Assembly (NCBI GenBank): GCA_026981645.1
Contig: JALSII010000025.1
Location: 1 to 64,000 of the forward strand
Source: Hyphomicrobiales bacterium
Lineage (GTDB): Bacteria; Pseudomonadota; Alphaproteobacteria; Rhizobiales; Devosiaceae
Direction: 5' to 3'
Length of the DNA stretch: 64,000 nt
Shown: positions 17,553 through 25,939 of the stretch, piece after piece
Numbering within the stretch: position 1 is the stretch's first letter
How the letters are laid out: each line of letters begins with the position of its first letter
Program-made: the position numbers and the translations under genes
The notes under the pieces: generated by a model
Told to the model about the DNA's origin: nothing
The model's database searches: none
Seen by the model: the letters and a program-made list of their open reading frames with translations, nothing else

Positions 17553-18581
17553 TCAGAGAGCTTCGAGCGCGATCTTGCTACGGGTTGTCAATTGCTGCCC
17601 GGCCGTGAGGGAAATGCAGGTGGCAACACCTTCACGCGCAATGGGGTTCATGGCGGAGGCGGAGACTGCCGGTCCAAGGTCGAAGGCACCGGCCACAGCT
17701 TCTATACCCAGAGTGCGAAATTGTCCGTCAAAGGGAAATTCGTCCCGCCCGCGATTGCTGACCCAGATAACAATACAGGGCGCCAGTTGCGCGTCATAGG
17801 TGAAGCGCACAGCATATCCGGCCTGTTCATAAATCAGCCGCACCAGCCCGCCGGGAGCGGGAACCTGCAACAATATCTCACTCCGCTCGGAAGGAGGGAG
17901 CCGGGTAAGGTCGCAAAATCCGCCCTCGACCCGGGGAACTGCCCTTAAGCTGTCAAAGCGCCGGTTTGGAGCGATGGGGGCGTGTTCGGGAACAACCGGG
18001 AGGGGATAGGTCCAACCCTCTCCCGCCCGGGGTATTTCGAGCCGGAGGGAGCCAGGCTTTTCAGGCAGCGAAAAACAGGGATGCAGCGAGAACGGAAAGT
18101 TTACGTCATGCCGGGCTTTGATGCTCAGTTCAACAGCGTATCCTGGCCCGTCGGGCAGCAGGGAAATTGTCCGACAGATTTCATCAAAGGGGTGCGGGGC
18201 TGCCGGACGACAGCTCATGGTTGCGTGTGTTGCTGCATCGCCCCCTTCATTATCGCCATTGATTTCCCATAAAGAATTGGCCGGATAGCCATGAAACCAG
18301 CGGTCCTCTTCAATATTGGCGTCAGCGCCTTTGAGCCAGTCTGATGGCAAGTCGCCAGATGCCTCTGGTGCACCATAGGGCGCGCAGACAAAGTCACCGC
18401 ACAGGTTGCGGATGAGTGGCAAAAGTTCTTCGGCGCCGTCCCGGTTGCGCCAGTCCGGGCAGGTGAGAGGCTCAATCCGGCCAACGCCGGGCACATCAAA
18501 CACCGCCGGGCCAATCATTCCACCTTCGGGCTGAAGGTCAACTTGCCCGAACGCCCCGCGCAATTGGTGGACATCGTTCAT
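17553..18581 (-). CDS. Aldose 1-epimerase (galactose mutarotase-like)
   Basis: A 342-residue protein of the galactose-mutarotase fold, which interconverts alpha and beta anomers of aldoses. Conserved histidines occur in WFHGYPANSLWEI and in FSLHPCFSLPE, and the general-base glutamate is in LGIEAVAGAFDLG near the C-terminus. The central region is divergent from GalM, so the sugar is open. ATGA overlap with the lactonase stop shows tight coupling. Providing the right anomer to the aldose dehydrogenase is the natural role here. Confidence 0.82.
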   Translation of the reverse strand: MNDVHQLRGAFGQVDLQPEGGMIGPAVFDVPGVGRIEPLTCPDWRNRDGAEELLPLIRNLCGDFVCAPYGAPEASGDLPSDWLKGADANIEEDRWFHGYPANSLWEINGDNEGGDAATHATMSCRPAAPHPFDEICRTISLLPDGPGYAVELSIKARHDVNFPFSLHPCFSLPEKPGSLRLEIPRAGEGWTYPLPVVPEHAPIAPNRRFDSLRAVPRVEGGFCDLTRLPPSERSEILLQVPAPGGLVRLIYEQAGYAVRFTYDAQLAPCIVIWVSNRGRDEFPFDGQFRTLGIEAVAGAFDLGPAVSASAMNPIAREGVATCISLTAGQQLTTRSKIALEAL

Positions 18582-19462
18582 TTTGTCGGCCCGTCAAAGA
18601 GCGGATAGGCGCGCGCGTCGACCTCTAGTGTTTCGATTTGCCCCAGTTCGTGTTCGGTGATATAAATCCGCTTTTCACCGTCTGAACCAAACGCCACGTT
18701 GGTCGGGGCACTGCCCAGAGTTTTCAGCCGTTCCACGACGTCGCCTTCTGGAGAAATTACAGCAATTTTGCCCTCTCCGTAGACAGTGCACCACAAACGG
18801 CCATCCTCAGAAAAGCACATGCCATCTGGCCCACGGAATCCACCCTGCCAATCGGAGGAGAGAACATTGGCAAAGTGGGTCCGTGGACCAGAAACCCGTC
18901 CATCTGTGACCTCATAGGCGGATATATCTCCGCTTATCATTTCATTGATATAGAGGCGTCCATCCGGGCCAAACGCAATACCGTTGGCAAAGCGCAGGCC
19001 CCGGTCAATGGCGCGAGCCGTTTGGGCCTCAAGGTCGATTTCCCAGAGTTTGCCATCAAAGGGTGCGCTTTTCCAATCAGGTCTTGGCGCGCCATCCACC
19101 ACCCAGTCGGACATCAGCATGCCGCTGTCGGTCATATAAAGGAGACCGGAAGGCGAAAAACACAAATCATTAGGCAACAGAAACGGCCCGGCGTCCCCAC
19201 TGGTGAGCACGGCATCAGAGCTGCCATCCATCTGAACTCTGAGCAGTGCCGGGGGCACGGTGTCGGCGACCCAGATGCTCCGGCCCCTGTCAATGCACAA
19301 CCCGTTGGGACAGCCGGCGGGCGCGACCTGCCGCGATGAGCCATCCGCACTAACAAGGGTAATACCGGCCCGGGGAGGGGCCATTTCAACACAGAGCCAA
19401 TCGTTGCCCTCAAGCAGTCGTGGTGTTTCAGGGGCGCCAAGTTTTGAAGCAAATACCGCCAT
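18578..19462 (-). CDS. SMP-30/gluconolactonase family sugar lactonase
   Basis: A 294-residue six-bladed propeller of the SMP-30/gluconolactonase family, which hydrolyses aldonolactones with a divalent metal. Metal-site signatures are FLLPNDLCFSPSG, FANGIAFGPDGRLY and GFRGPDGMCFSEDGRLW. The ATG at 19462 follows AAGGAACGGAT; the longer frame to 19534 has no ribosome site. It sits 17 bases after the aldose dehydrogenase gene and overlaps the mutarotase gene. It should open the lactone made by that dehydrogenase. Confidence 0.9.
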   Translation of the reverse strand: MAVFASKLGAPETPRLLEGNDWLCVEMAPPRAGITLVSADGSSRQVAPAGCPNGLCIDRGRSIWVADTVPPALLRVQMDGSSDAVLTSGDAGPFLLPNDLCFSPSGLLYMTDSGMLMSDWVVDGAPRPDWKSAPFDGKLWEIDLEAQTARAIDRGLRFANGIAFGPDGRLYINEMISGDISAYEVTDGRVSGPRTHFANVLSSDWQGGFRGPDGMCFSEDGRLWCTVYGEGKIAVISPEGDVVERLKTLGSAPTNVAFGSDGEKRIYITEHELGQIETLEVDARAYPLFDGPTK

Positions 19463-19479
19463 ATCCGTTCCTTTCAACC

Positions 19480-20553
19480 CTATGGGGTGGGGGCCTGTGG
19501 AGACAAAAATCCCGCCGATTTGAAGTCTGCCCACAAGGCATCGGGGACCGGCGCGCCAAAGGCTGCGATATTGTCCAGCACATGCTCGGGCGTGCGCGGC
19601 CCCATCAGAACGGAAGCAACGGCGGGATGATGCAGGGGAAACTGAATGGCAACAGCCTTCAGGCTGGTGTTGTGTGCGTCACAAATTCGCTTCATGGCAC
19701 CGGCGCGCTCGATGATTTCGGGTGGCGCAGGCACATAGTTGAACGTGACGTTTTCCGTCCAGCTGCCAATGGCGTCGCTTTTGCTGGAAACACCCCCTAT
19801 GGTGCCGGGGTCGGGGTGCGACAGAATTCCGCTATTATATACCCCGCCGATGATGAGGGAGATGTTGTTGCGTTCGCACACCGGCAGCAACTCGGGCAGT
19901 GCTGACTGATCGAGCAAGGAATAGCGTCCGGCGAGCAAAAAACAGTCAAAAGGGGCGCGACCGGCAAAATCCGCCAGCATTTCCCACTGGTTCATTCCGC
20001 AGCCGATGGCCCCGATTATTCCCTGGTCCTTCAAATCGGAAAGTGCCCGAAAAGCGCCATCTATCGCTTCGTCGGGAAACAGGTCAGGGTCATGGATATG
20101 AATGGCGTCAAATCGGTCCAGACCGGTGCGTTTCAGACTGTCTTCGAGGGAGCGCATCACCCCGTCGCGGCTGAAATCGAAATAGGGTCGCACCGCATCA
20201 GTGCCCTTGTAAAGTTGTTCGCCTTCCCACAGCACCATCACATCTTCGCGTTCCGCAGGGGAGGCGGGGTCATCGGGGTCCAGAAGCAGACGCCCGACTT
20301 TGGTACTCACAAACAGTTCGTCGCGCGGGTGCTCATCCAGAGCCTTGCCAACGCTTTTCTCTGCATTTCCGTATCCATAAACCGGGGCCAGGTCGAAGAA
20401 CCGCACACCGGCGTTCAACGCCGTATCAATGGTGGATTTGACATCTTCATAGGGGATGGGCTCGTAGAGGCCGCCAAGTGGATTTGCTCCCAGACCCAAT
20501 ATGGGCAGATAACATTCTGTCTGGCCAATCCGGCGGGTTTCATTGATGTCCAT
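19480..20553 (-). CDS. Aldo/keto reductase, D-threo-aldose 1-dehydrogenase (L-fucose dehydrogenase) type
   Basis: A 357-residue aldo/keto reductase. The catalytic tetrad is readable: D and Y in VRFFDLAPVYGYGNAEKSVG, K in VSTKVGRLL, and H in AIHIHDPD. The long insertion after VGRLL and the downstream stretch GIIGAIGCGMNQWEML resemble the bacterial aldose dehydrogenases that oxidise L-fucose or D-arabinose at C1 to the lactone. It is the first gene of a six-gene unit (dehydrogenase, lactonase, mutarotase, Ldh, esterase, beta-sandwich protein). The ATG at 20553 has GGGAG nine bases ahead. Sugar specificity is inferred from family resemblance. Confidence 0.88.
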   Translation of the reverse strand: MDINETRRIGQTECYLPILGLGANPLGGLYEPIPYEDVKSTIDTALNAGVRFFDLAPVYGYGNAEKSVGKALDEHPRDELFVSTKVGRLLLDPDDPASPAEREDVMVLWEGEQLYKGTDAVRPYFDFSRDGVMRSLEDSLKRTGLDRFDAIHIHDPDLFPDEAIDGAFRALSDLKDQGIIGAIGCGMNQWEMLADFAGRAPFDCFLLAGRYSLLDQSALPELLPVCERNNISLIIGGVYNSGILSHPDPGTIGGVSSKSDAIGSWTENVTFNYVPAPPEIIERAGAMKRICDAHNTSLKAVAIQFPLHHPAVASVLMGPRTPEHVLDNIAAFGAPVPDALWADFKSAGFLSPQAPTP

Positions 20554-20682
20554 AAGAGTCTGTCTCCCTGAATTTCCCTGCCGCGCCATCAGCAGAGAGT
20601 GTGCCCCCTTTATTGTTGCGGGCGCTTCGGGCAGGAAAAGGCAAGGCTGGCAATTGCTCGCTGTTTCACCTGCATTCTATGG

Positions 20683-20696
20683 TTTGGTATGATAGG
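20683..20696 (+). promoter_or_regulatory. Candidate GntR-type operator, copy 3
   Basis: TTTGGTATGATAGG lies about 130 bases upstream of the aldose dehydrogenase start, in promoter range of the operon. It differs from copy 1 at only two positions out of 14. Confidence 0.5.
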
Positions 20697-20882
20697 AAGT
20701 GGGCTGTTTGTCAACTGCCAGGAGTTGAGTTTTGCCGCGTTCTGTGGAAGTTGCGCAATGCCCGGGAAACCTTTTGAACCAAAGAAAATGGCCGGTTTTA
20801 CGCTTCTGTGCATCTTCAGATTTGTCAGAAAACACTGAAGCTTCAGTGTTGGCAATGTTGTGCCATAAGGAGAAAAACGCTT

Positions 20883-20896
20883 TATGGTATCACAGG
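20883..20896 (+). promoter_or_regulatory. Candidate GntR-type operator, copy 4
   Basis: TATGGTATCACAGG lies 187 bases beyond copy 3, about 330 bases upstream of the operon start. Paired sites would allow looping or cooperative binding. Confidence 0.35.
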
Positions 20897-21231
20897 TAAG
20901 GCTGATTTAGAGTCATGTGCTGCGTGATGGCATTAACACCATGAAACAACCTTATAATATAACAATATAACAAAAGAGCAAGCGTGAGGGGAAGTCAGTC
21001 TTCAGGGGGCCCGTAACGAGGAGGTGCGCACACGGAAAATTCCGGCAGGTGAGCGGTGCGTTTATGACGCAAGCCGCTATCAAGGGCTGCAGGGAATCTC
21101 CGCCTGGTGGACAGCGCTGGCAATTCCACAGGGGAGGGGCTGGTGTGGGAACAAAGATTTTATTGTAATTGTTATGGCCGGGCGGCGCGCCAAAGCGGCT
21201 TTAGCGCTCAGGTCCGAGCAACTTGAAAAAC

Positions 21232-21307
21232 TGGTACTCCCTACGGGACTCGAACCCGTGTTTCCGCCGTGAGAGGGCAGCGTCCTGGACCGCTAGACGA
21301 AGGGAGC
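21232..21307 (-). tRNA. tRNA-Glu (CTC)
   Basis: On the minus strand acceptor GCTCCCT pairs with AGGGAGT, the anticodon loop is CTCTCAC giving anticodon CTC, and the T arm is CGGGTTCGAGTCCCG. CCA is encoded. The body is nearly identical to the next tRNA-Glu, with anticodon and acceptor differences. Confidence 0.95.
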
Positions 21308-21383
21308 GCCGGCTTGGTTGAGGAAAATTCTCCTCACCTCTTTCTGGCCACTGGAACCAGACGGGTTCCGGTTGGCAGGAGAG

Positions 21384-21459
21384 TGGTACGCCCAACGGGA
21401 CTCGAACCCGTGTTTCCGCCGTGAAAGGGCAGCGTCCTAGACCACTAGACGATGGGCGC
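21384..21459 (-). tRNA. tRNA-Glu (TTC)
   Basis: On the minus strand acceptor GCGCCCA pairs with TGGGCGT, the anticodon loop is CTTTCAC giving anticodon TTC, and the T arm is CGGGTTCGAGTCCCG. CCA is encoded at 21384-21386. It is 76 bases upstream of the CTC isoacceptor in the same direction. Confidence 0.96.
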
Positions 21460-21566
21460 CTGACTAGGGTGCACCGTATAGGGCGCAACGCGGCAATGCG
21501 CAAGTCCGATTTTCAGCCTTTAGAAAAATGTTTGATGCGAGCAAGGCTATGCCTGTCTGATCAGCT

Positions 21567-22016
21567 TCAACATCGCCACATGACGGGCTGGCGATAACCG
21601 GCCGGGCGCTGGCGAACATCGATATGAATATAGGGGCGGCCCGCATAGCACCCAAGCCCTCCCACATTGCTCAGACTACGGGCAAAAGCAATCAATTCGG
21701 ATTTGGGAACGCCTGGAATGAAAAAATCTACAGCATTGCAACTCATGTGCAAAGAACTGCTGGCCCCCCCCACTGAGGCATTATACCAGGGCGTGCGATA
21801 GCCCGAGGTAACAACGATTTTTTTCCCGAATTTTCCTTCAAATTCCCAGATTGCCAGCCGCAGGGCAGGGCTTATGCACAGGGTATTGACCTTGCTGCTC
21901 GCAACCTGCACCCCAAAACTGCTTTGGTAATTGGGACTGGAAGAAGCGAACATGGCCATGGGCGTGCAGGCGCCAAGGCTGAGACAGATTCCGACAATCT
22001 TAAATGTGCGCAACAT
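21567..22016 (-). CDS. M15-type peptidase (DUF882-like) lipoprotein
   Basis: A 149-residue protein with a lipoprotein signal: ICLSLGAC, with C17 as the lipidated cysteine. The mature part carries the zinc-peptidase M15A pattern: VVTSGYRTPWYN, then SLHMSCNAVDFFIPG (His and Asp ligands) and YIHIDVR (third ligand). The family trims D-Ala-containing peptidoglycan peptides; DUF882 members may have lost activity, but the three ligands are present here. It should act in the periplasm or at the outer membrane. The neighbouring genes give no functional link. Confidence 0.82.
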   Translation of the reverse strand: MLRTFKIVGICLSLGACTPMAMFASSSPNYQSSFGVQVASSKVNTLCISPALRLAIWEFEGKFGKKIVVTSGYRTPWYNASVGGASSSLHMSCNAVDFFIPGVPKSELIAFARSLSNVGGLGCYAGRPYIHIDVRQRPAGYRQPVMWRC

Positions 22017-22180
22017 TGCCTGTCACCACCATAGCACCTGAAAGAAGTGCCCGGCAGGCTCCAAAAGGAAAACAAGCGGCAATCTAACGCTTCGATGGCT
22101 AAGCTTGCGCTAACCAGCAGGGTCAAAAAACTGTTAATTTTACAGGTTTTGACACTGGAATCTGAGGGCGGTGATACGCT

Positions 22181-22600
22181 TTACCACTCGCCGGTGTTTT
22201 GCATTGAGGCCCAGGGCTCTGCCACAGGCAGGGCCTCACCCTCCTGAAGCAGTTCAATGGAAATGCCGTCAGGGGAGCGTACAAAAGCCATGCGCCCGTC
22301 CCGTGGTGGGCGGTTGATGATGATGCCCATGTCACTGAGATGCTGGCAAGTGTCGTAAATGTTTTTGACGCTGTAGGCGAGGTGGCCAAAATTACGCCCG
22401 CCGGAATAGGTTTCAGGGTCCCAGTTGTGGGTAAGTTCGATTTCTCCGCTGGCATCGCCGGGGGCCTTCAGGAAAATAAGCGTGAACCGGCCTTTTTCGT
22501 GGTCATGACGCCGGGTTTCTTCAAGACCAAGGCCCTCACAATAAAACTTCAGGCTTTCTTCTACGTTGGTGACGCGGACCATTGTGTGCAAATATTTCAT
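22181..22600 (-). CDS. gloA: Lactoylglutathione lyase (glyoxalase I)
   Basis: A 139-residue glyoxalase I, which turns the methylglyoxal-glutathione hemithioacetal into S-lactoylglutathione. The four metal ligands are visible: H5 in YLHTMVRV, E in [11 protein letters not shown] in FGHLAYSV and E in [10 protein letters not shown]. The segment [18 protein letters not shown] is typical. The last 15 residues exceed the compact E. coli form. It stands alone on its strand. Confidence 0.93.
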   Translation of the reverse strand: MKYLHTMVRVTNVEESLKFYCEGLGLEETRRHDHEKGRFTLIFLKAPGDASGEIELTHNWDPETYSGGRNFGHLAYSVKNIYDTCQHLSDMGIIINRPPRDGRMAFVRSPDGISIELLQEGEALPVAEPWASMQNTGEW

Positions 22601-22819
22601 CGTGAAGCTTGTCTTTTCTGGAGAATGGTGGGGGCGTGCCCACTCTTATCATGCGGATTCAGCTATGGGAATCACCCCGCCGAACATTAATTTTGCTCAA
22701 TTCGGTAACAAAGTTGTTTATGCATCTTAACTTTTAGGCGTGAATCGGCCAAAGTGGGCAAAATTGTGATTGAGTAACTTCGCCTTTGGCGGGGCGAGTT
22801 TGAAAGAGGCGTTGGGACT

Positions 22820-23440
22820 ATGGGGGCCAAACAGACACCTGAGTTGCCGCAAGGCGAACTCCGCGAGGCGAAGAGCGAGACGGTTTTGTCTGACGTCGGC
22901 ACGGTGGTGCCGAACGAGGAAATTGACGCCGTCGAAGTCGCAGGAACCATAAAATGGTTTGACGTATCCAAGGGCTTCGGTTTTATCGTTCCCGATGATG
23001 GCAAGCCCGATGTGCTCTTACATGTGACCTGCTTGCGCCGCGATGGTTACCAGACCGCCTATGAAGGGGCGCGTATCATCTGTGAAGCCCTGAACCGGCC
23101 CGGCGGTCTGCAAGCCTTTCGCATTCTTTCCATGGATGACACAAAAGCCCTGCATCCCTCCCAGATGGGAGCGCCACGCACCCATGTGGTGGTCGAGCCT
23201 TCAAGCGCGCTCGAGCGGTTGCAGGTAAAATGGTTCAATCGGGTTCGCGGGTTTGGCTTCCTCTCCAAAGGTGAAGGGCACCCGGATATCTTTGTACATA
23301 TGGAGACCCTGAGGCGCTATGGTTTTGCCGAACTGCGTCCCGGTCAATTTGTTCTGGCGCGCTATGGAGAGGGTCCAAAGGGATTGATGGTCGCAGAAAT
23401 TCGCCCAGAAGACTGGGGTGAGGCACCTGCATCGCACTAA
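22820..23440 (+). CDS. Two-domain cold-shock protein
   Basis: A 206-residue protein with two CspA-type domains. The first has [20 protein letters not shown] and VLLHVT; the second has [19 protein letters not shown] and DIFVHMETL. These are the RNP1 and RNP2 RNA-binding motifs. The first domain's RNP2 is less aromatic (LLHV) than the second's (IFVH), so RNA binding may be uneven. Such double Csps act as RNA chaperones in alphaproteobacteria. The acidic N-terminal tail of about 40 residues is non-standard. The DUF192 gene follows directly. Confidence 0.92.
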   Translation: MGAKQTPELPQGELREAKSETVLSDVGTVVPNEEIDAVEVAGTIKWFDVSKGFGFIVPDDGKPDVLLHVTCLRRDGYQTAYEGARIICEALNRPGGLQAFRILSMDDTKALHPSQMGAPRTHVVVEPSSALERLQVKWFNRVRGFGFLSKGEGHPDIFVHMETLRRYGFAELRPGQFVLARYGEGPKGLMVAEIRPEDWGEAPASH

Positions 23441-23477
23441 CTGGTCGCTACCCGCTCTTGTTGTGAGTTTTGCGTTA

Positions 23478-23942
23478 ATGAGTTTTAACCTGTCGCATTT
23501 TTATCGCCTCACAAAGACTGTTATTGCAGTTTTTCTGCTTATGGTTGTTGCAGCGTGTGCTGATGAAAACAAAGCGACCCTGGTGACCGCCAACGGCAGT
23601 TTTGTATTCAACATCGAATTGGCTGATACCAATGAGGAACGGGCGCAGGGCCTGATGTTCCGCCAGTCGCTGGCCGATGATGCAGGCATGCTGTTTGATT
23701 TTGGCGAGGAGCGCGAGGTGGCGTTCTGGATGCGCAACACCTTCATTCCGCTGGACATGATTTTTATCGCCGCTGACGGTGAGATAAAATCCATCCACGA
23801 AAACGCCCGGCCTCAGGACCCCACCTCAATCCCTTCGGGTTTTCCGGTGCGTTTTGTGCTCGAAATTCCTGGCGGACGTTCGCGTGAAATCGGCCTTGTT
23901 GTCGGGGACCGGCTTGAGCATCCGCTGGTTGAAGGCCGGTAG
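23478..23942 (+). CDS. DUF192 family putative lipoprotein
   Basis: A 154-residue DUF192 protein: ERAQGLMFRQSL, DDAGMLFDFGEEREVAFWMRNT, FIPLDMIFI and VLEIPGG are the family blocks. The N-terminus KTVIAVFLLMVVAAC is a lipoprotein signal with the lipidated cysteine in VAAC, so the protein probably sits in the periplasm tethered to a membrane. The family's biochemical role is unknown to me. The frame extends back to a GTG at 23418 inside the cold-shock gene; the ATG at 23478 gives a standard signal sequence but lacks a strong ribosome site, so coupling is possible. Confidence 0.82.
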   Translation: MSFNLSHFYRLTKTVIAVFLLMVVAACADENKATLVTANGSFVFNIELADTNEERAQGLMFRQSLADDAGMLFDFGEEREVAFWMRNTFIPLDMIFIAADGEIKSIHENARPQDPTSIPSGFPVRFVLEIPGGRSREIGLVVGDRLEHPLVEGR

Positions 23943-24019
23943 GATTCGGTTCAAAAGCTCAGGGTTGCAAAAATACCATCAGCAATTTGGCATGAAAATC
24001 GGGAAAGATGGAGGCACTC

Positions 24020-24868
24020 ATGCAGGGATTTGGCGTTCATACCAGCATGTGGACCATGAGTTGGGACCGTGACGGTGCTGAAAAAGCGATTTCCGCCGCC
24101 GTTGAAAACCGGATGGATTTTATTGAAATTGCTCTGCTGAATCCGGAAGCGGTTGACGCCGCCCACAGCCGGGCACTACTGGAAAAACACCAGCTGCGTT
24201 CAGTGTGTTCCCTTGGCTTGCCTGAGCCGGTCTGGGCCTCAAAAAACCCTGAAGGGGCCATCGGGTTTCTCAGGACGGCTATTGAGAAAACCGCTTCCAT
24301 CGGGGCTGAGGCCCTTTCGGGTGTCATTTACGGGGGCATCGGTGAACGCTCCGGTCTGCCGCCCACCCAAAAAGAGCTGGATAATGTAGCGCGGGTGCTT
24401 GAAGCGGCTTCTGCCCACGCAATGCAGCACGGCATTGCATTGGGAATAGAGCCGGTGAACCGCTATGAAAGCCACCTCATCAACACCGCCGCCCAAGGGG
24501 TCGAAATGATTGAGAGGGTCGGCGCTGACAATATCTTTCTGCACCTGGATACCTATCACATGAATATCGAGGAGAAGGGGGCGGGCAATGGCATTCTGGA
24601 TGGACGCGAGCACCTGCGCTACATCCACCTTTCTGAGAGCGACCGGGGCACGCCGGGAGAGGGCACCTGCGATTGGGACGAGATTTTTGTCTCCCTCGCC
24701 GCCATCGGCTTCAACGGCGGGCTGGCCATGGAGAGTTTTGTGAATATGCCCCCTGAAATTGCTCACGGGCTGTCGGTCTGGCGCCCGGTTGCCCGGAGTG
24801 AAGCCGAAGTTATGGGCAACGGGTTGCCCTTTCTGCGCAACAAGGCGGCCCAGTACAGGCTGATTTGA
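24020..24868 (+). CDS. Ketose 3-epimerase-like sugar isomerase (D-tagatose/D-allulose 3-epimerase family)
   Basis: A 282-residue TIM barrel of the ketose 3-epimerase group. The metal ligands are E in LGIEPVNRYE, D in FLHLDTYHMNIEE, H in RYIHLSESDRG and E in LAMESFVNM, and VHTSMWTMSWD starts strand one. The ATG at 24020 has GGAGG five bases ahead and is favoured over the ATG at 24008. It is not in an evident operon: the DUF192 gene precedes it and the next gene is convergent. Which ketose it acts on cannot be told from sequence. Confidence 0.87.
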   Translation: MQGFGVHTSMWTMSWDRDGAEKAISAAVENRMDFIEIALLNPEAVDAAHSRALLEKHQLRSVCSLGLPEPVWASKNPEGAIGFLRTAIEKTASIGAEALSGVIYGGIGERSGLPPTQKELDNVARVLEAASAHAMQHGIALGIEPVNRYESHLINTAAQGVEMIERVGADNIFLHLDTYHMNIEEKGAGNGILDGREHLRYIHLSESDRGTPGEGTCDWDEIFVSLAAIGFNGGLAMESFVNMPPEIAHGLSVWRPVARSEAEVMGNGLPFLRNKAAQYRLI

Positions 24869-24892
24869 CAGAGCGGGAAAGAACAAGGTTCC

Positions 24893-25939
24893 TCAAGGCT
24901 GCACAATGGCGCTGGTCCATGCGCGCAAAAAACTCCTGCGTTTGAGCTGGTCCAGATAGACCAGAAGTCCGGGGCCCAGCCGTATGGGTCTGAGGTTCTG
25001 GTCCGAGGAGAAGGTCTCCGCATCAAGGGGGCCGGGGCCGATTTCCGCCCTTAGCAGAGAGCGGCCATCTGCGCTGAGCAGATAGTTGATAAAAGTGCCG
25101 GCCAGTTGAGAATTTTTTGCGCTGTCGGGGATGAAGGCGGTGCGCATCATCACGCTGGTATAGTCCTCCAGCAGAACAATATCGACATTGCTCTCACTTT
25201 GGGCGTCGGCGTAAGAACCCAGCACATTGTAAGCGAGGGCAAGCTTGCCGCTTTTGACGTCCGCTATCATCTGGCCCGAACAGCAATAAAGCCTGGTTTG
25301 CAGGGCGCCCATAACTTCGGACAGGCGCCAGAAGGTTTCGGACTGGCGTGCATCCTGGGTGCCAAAAAGATAGCCCAGCCCACTGGTGCGCAAATCATAG
25401 GTGCCGATGCGGTTCTCAAACCGGGCCGGATTATCGCGCAGCAGTTCAATCAACTCCTGACGGGTTCTGGGGCGGGGCAGGTCGGCAAAAGCCGCTTTTG
25501 AGAGAATGAGCACCGCCGGTTCCAGCGTGAAGGCAAAAAGTTCGTCGCGCCAGCGGGCCCAGGCGGGCAGGGTTTCGGTGGCCTGCGAGCGGAAAGGCTG
25601 GGCAAAGCCGTCATTGGCCAGCTTGGTCTGCAAATCCATGGCCGAGGAAATCACCAGGTCGGGGGTGGCCTCCCCCTCAAGCACAGCCGAATATAGCTCG
25701 GCGCTGGAGAGCACCACATAACGCACGTTGACACTGGGGTTCTGGTTTTGAAAACCCAGAACCAGCGGAGCGAACACCGACAGGTCGGCGGTGGACATGA
25801 TGGTAATTTCGCTCGTGCCGTCCGTGGCCGCAAAATACTGTTCCGCTTCGATTTCAAAAGCTCTGGAGGGGGTGGTTGAAAGGGCAAAAATCGCCAGCAT
25901 AGACCAGACTATTTTCGTGGCAAGCAGACTTTGGCGCAT
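24893..25939 (-). CDS. Periplasmic binding protein coupled to a TctDE two-component system
   Basis: A 348-residue solute-binding protein of the iron/AfuA-like type 2 fold: signal peptide of about 27 residues, then ITIMSTADLSVFAPLVLGFQ, ATPDLVISSAMDLQTKLAND and QLAGTFINYLLSADGRSLL. A double cysteine, YCCSG, is unusual in the middle. The start lies 31 bases inside the sensor-kinase gene, so it is translationally coupled to it. No ABC permease or ATPase is adjacent. A role in presenting the signal to the kinase is inferred from this layout. Confidence 0.78.
   Translation of the reverse strand: MRQSLLATKIVWSMLAIFALSTTPSRAFEIEAEQYFAATDGTSEITIMSTADLSVFAPLVLGFQNQNPSVNVRYVVLSSAELYSAVLEGEATPDLVISSAMDLQTKLANDGFAQPFRSQATETLPAWARWRDELFAFTLEPAVLILSKAAFADLPRPRTRQELIELLRDNPARFENRIGTYDLRTSGLGYLFGTQDARQSETFWRLSEVMGALQTRLYCCSGQMIADVKSGKLALAYNVLGSYADAQSESNVDIVLLEDYTSVMMRTAFIPDSAKNSQLAGTFINYLLSADGRSLLRAEIGPGPLDAETFSSDQNLRPIRLGPGLLVYLDQLKRRSFLRAWTSAIVQP

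Larger units (their letters stand above)
20554..21231. other. Long intergenic region upstream of the sugar operon
   Basis: About 680 bases without a convincing gene. It carries two copies of the candidate GntR operator (20683 and 20883), an AT-rich patch at 20950-20975 with repeated ATAACAA, and then ordinary sequence up to tRNA-Glu. Short frames on either strand here have no homology-like motifs or ribosome sites. The sugar-operon promoter is expected in its left part. Confidence 0.5.

Noticed and set aside
20599-20838. 79-codon plus-strand frame in the gap upstream of the aldose dehydrogenase
   Set aside because: Cysteine-rich, random-looking translation overlapping a candidate operator; no start signal.
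23475-23486. Possible second CtrA box (TTAA then TTAAC) near the DUF192 start
   Set aside because: The spacing is six bases instead of seven and it lies on or after the start codon, so it is not a credible promoter element.
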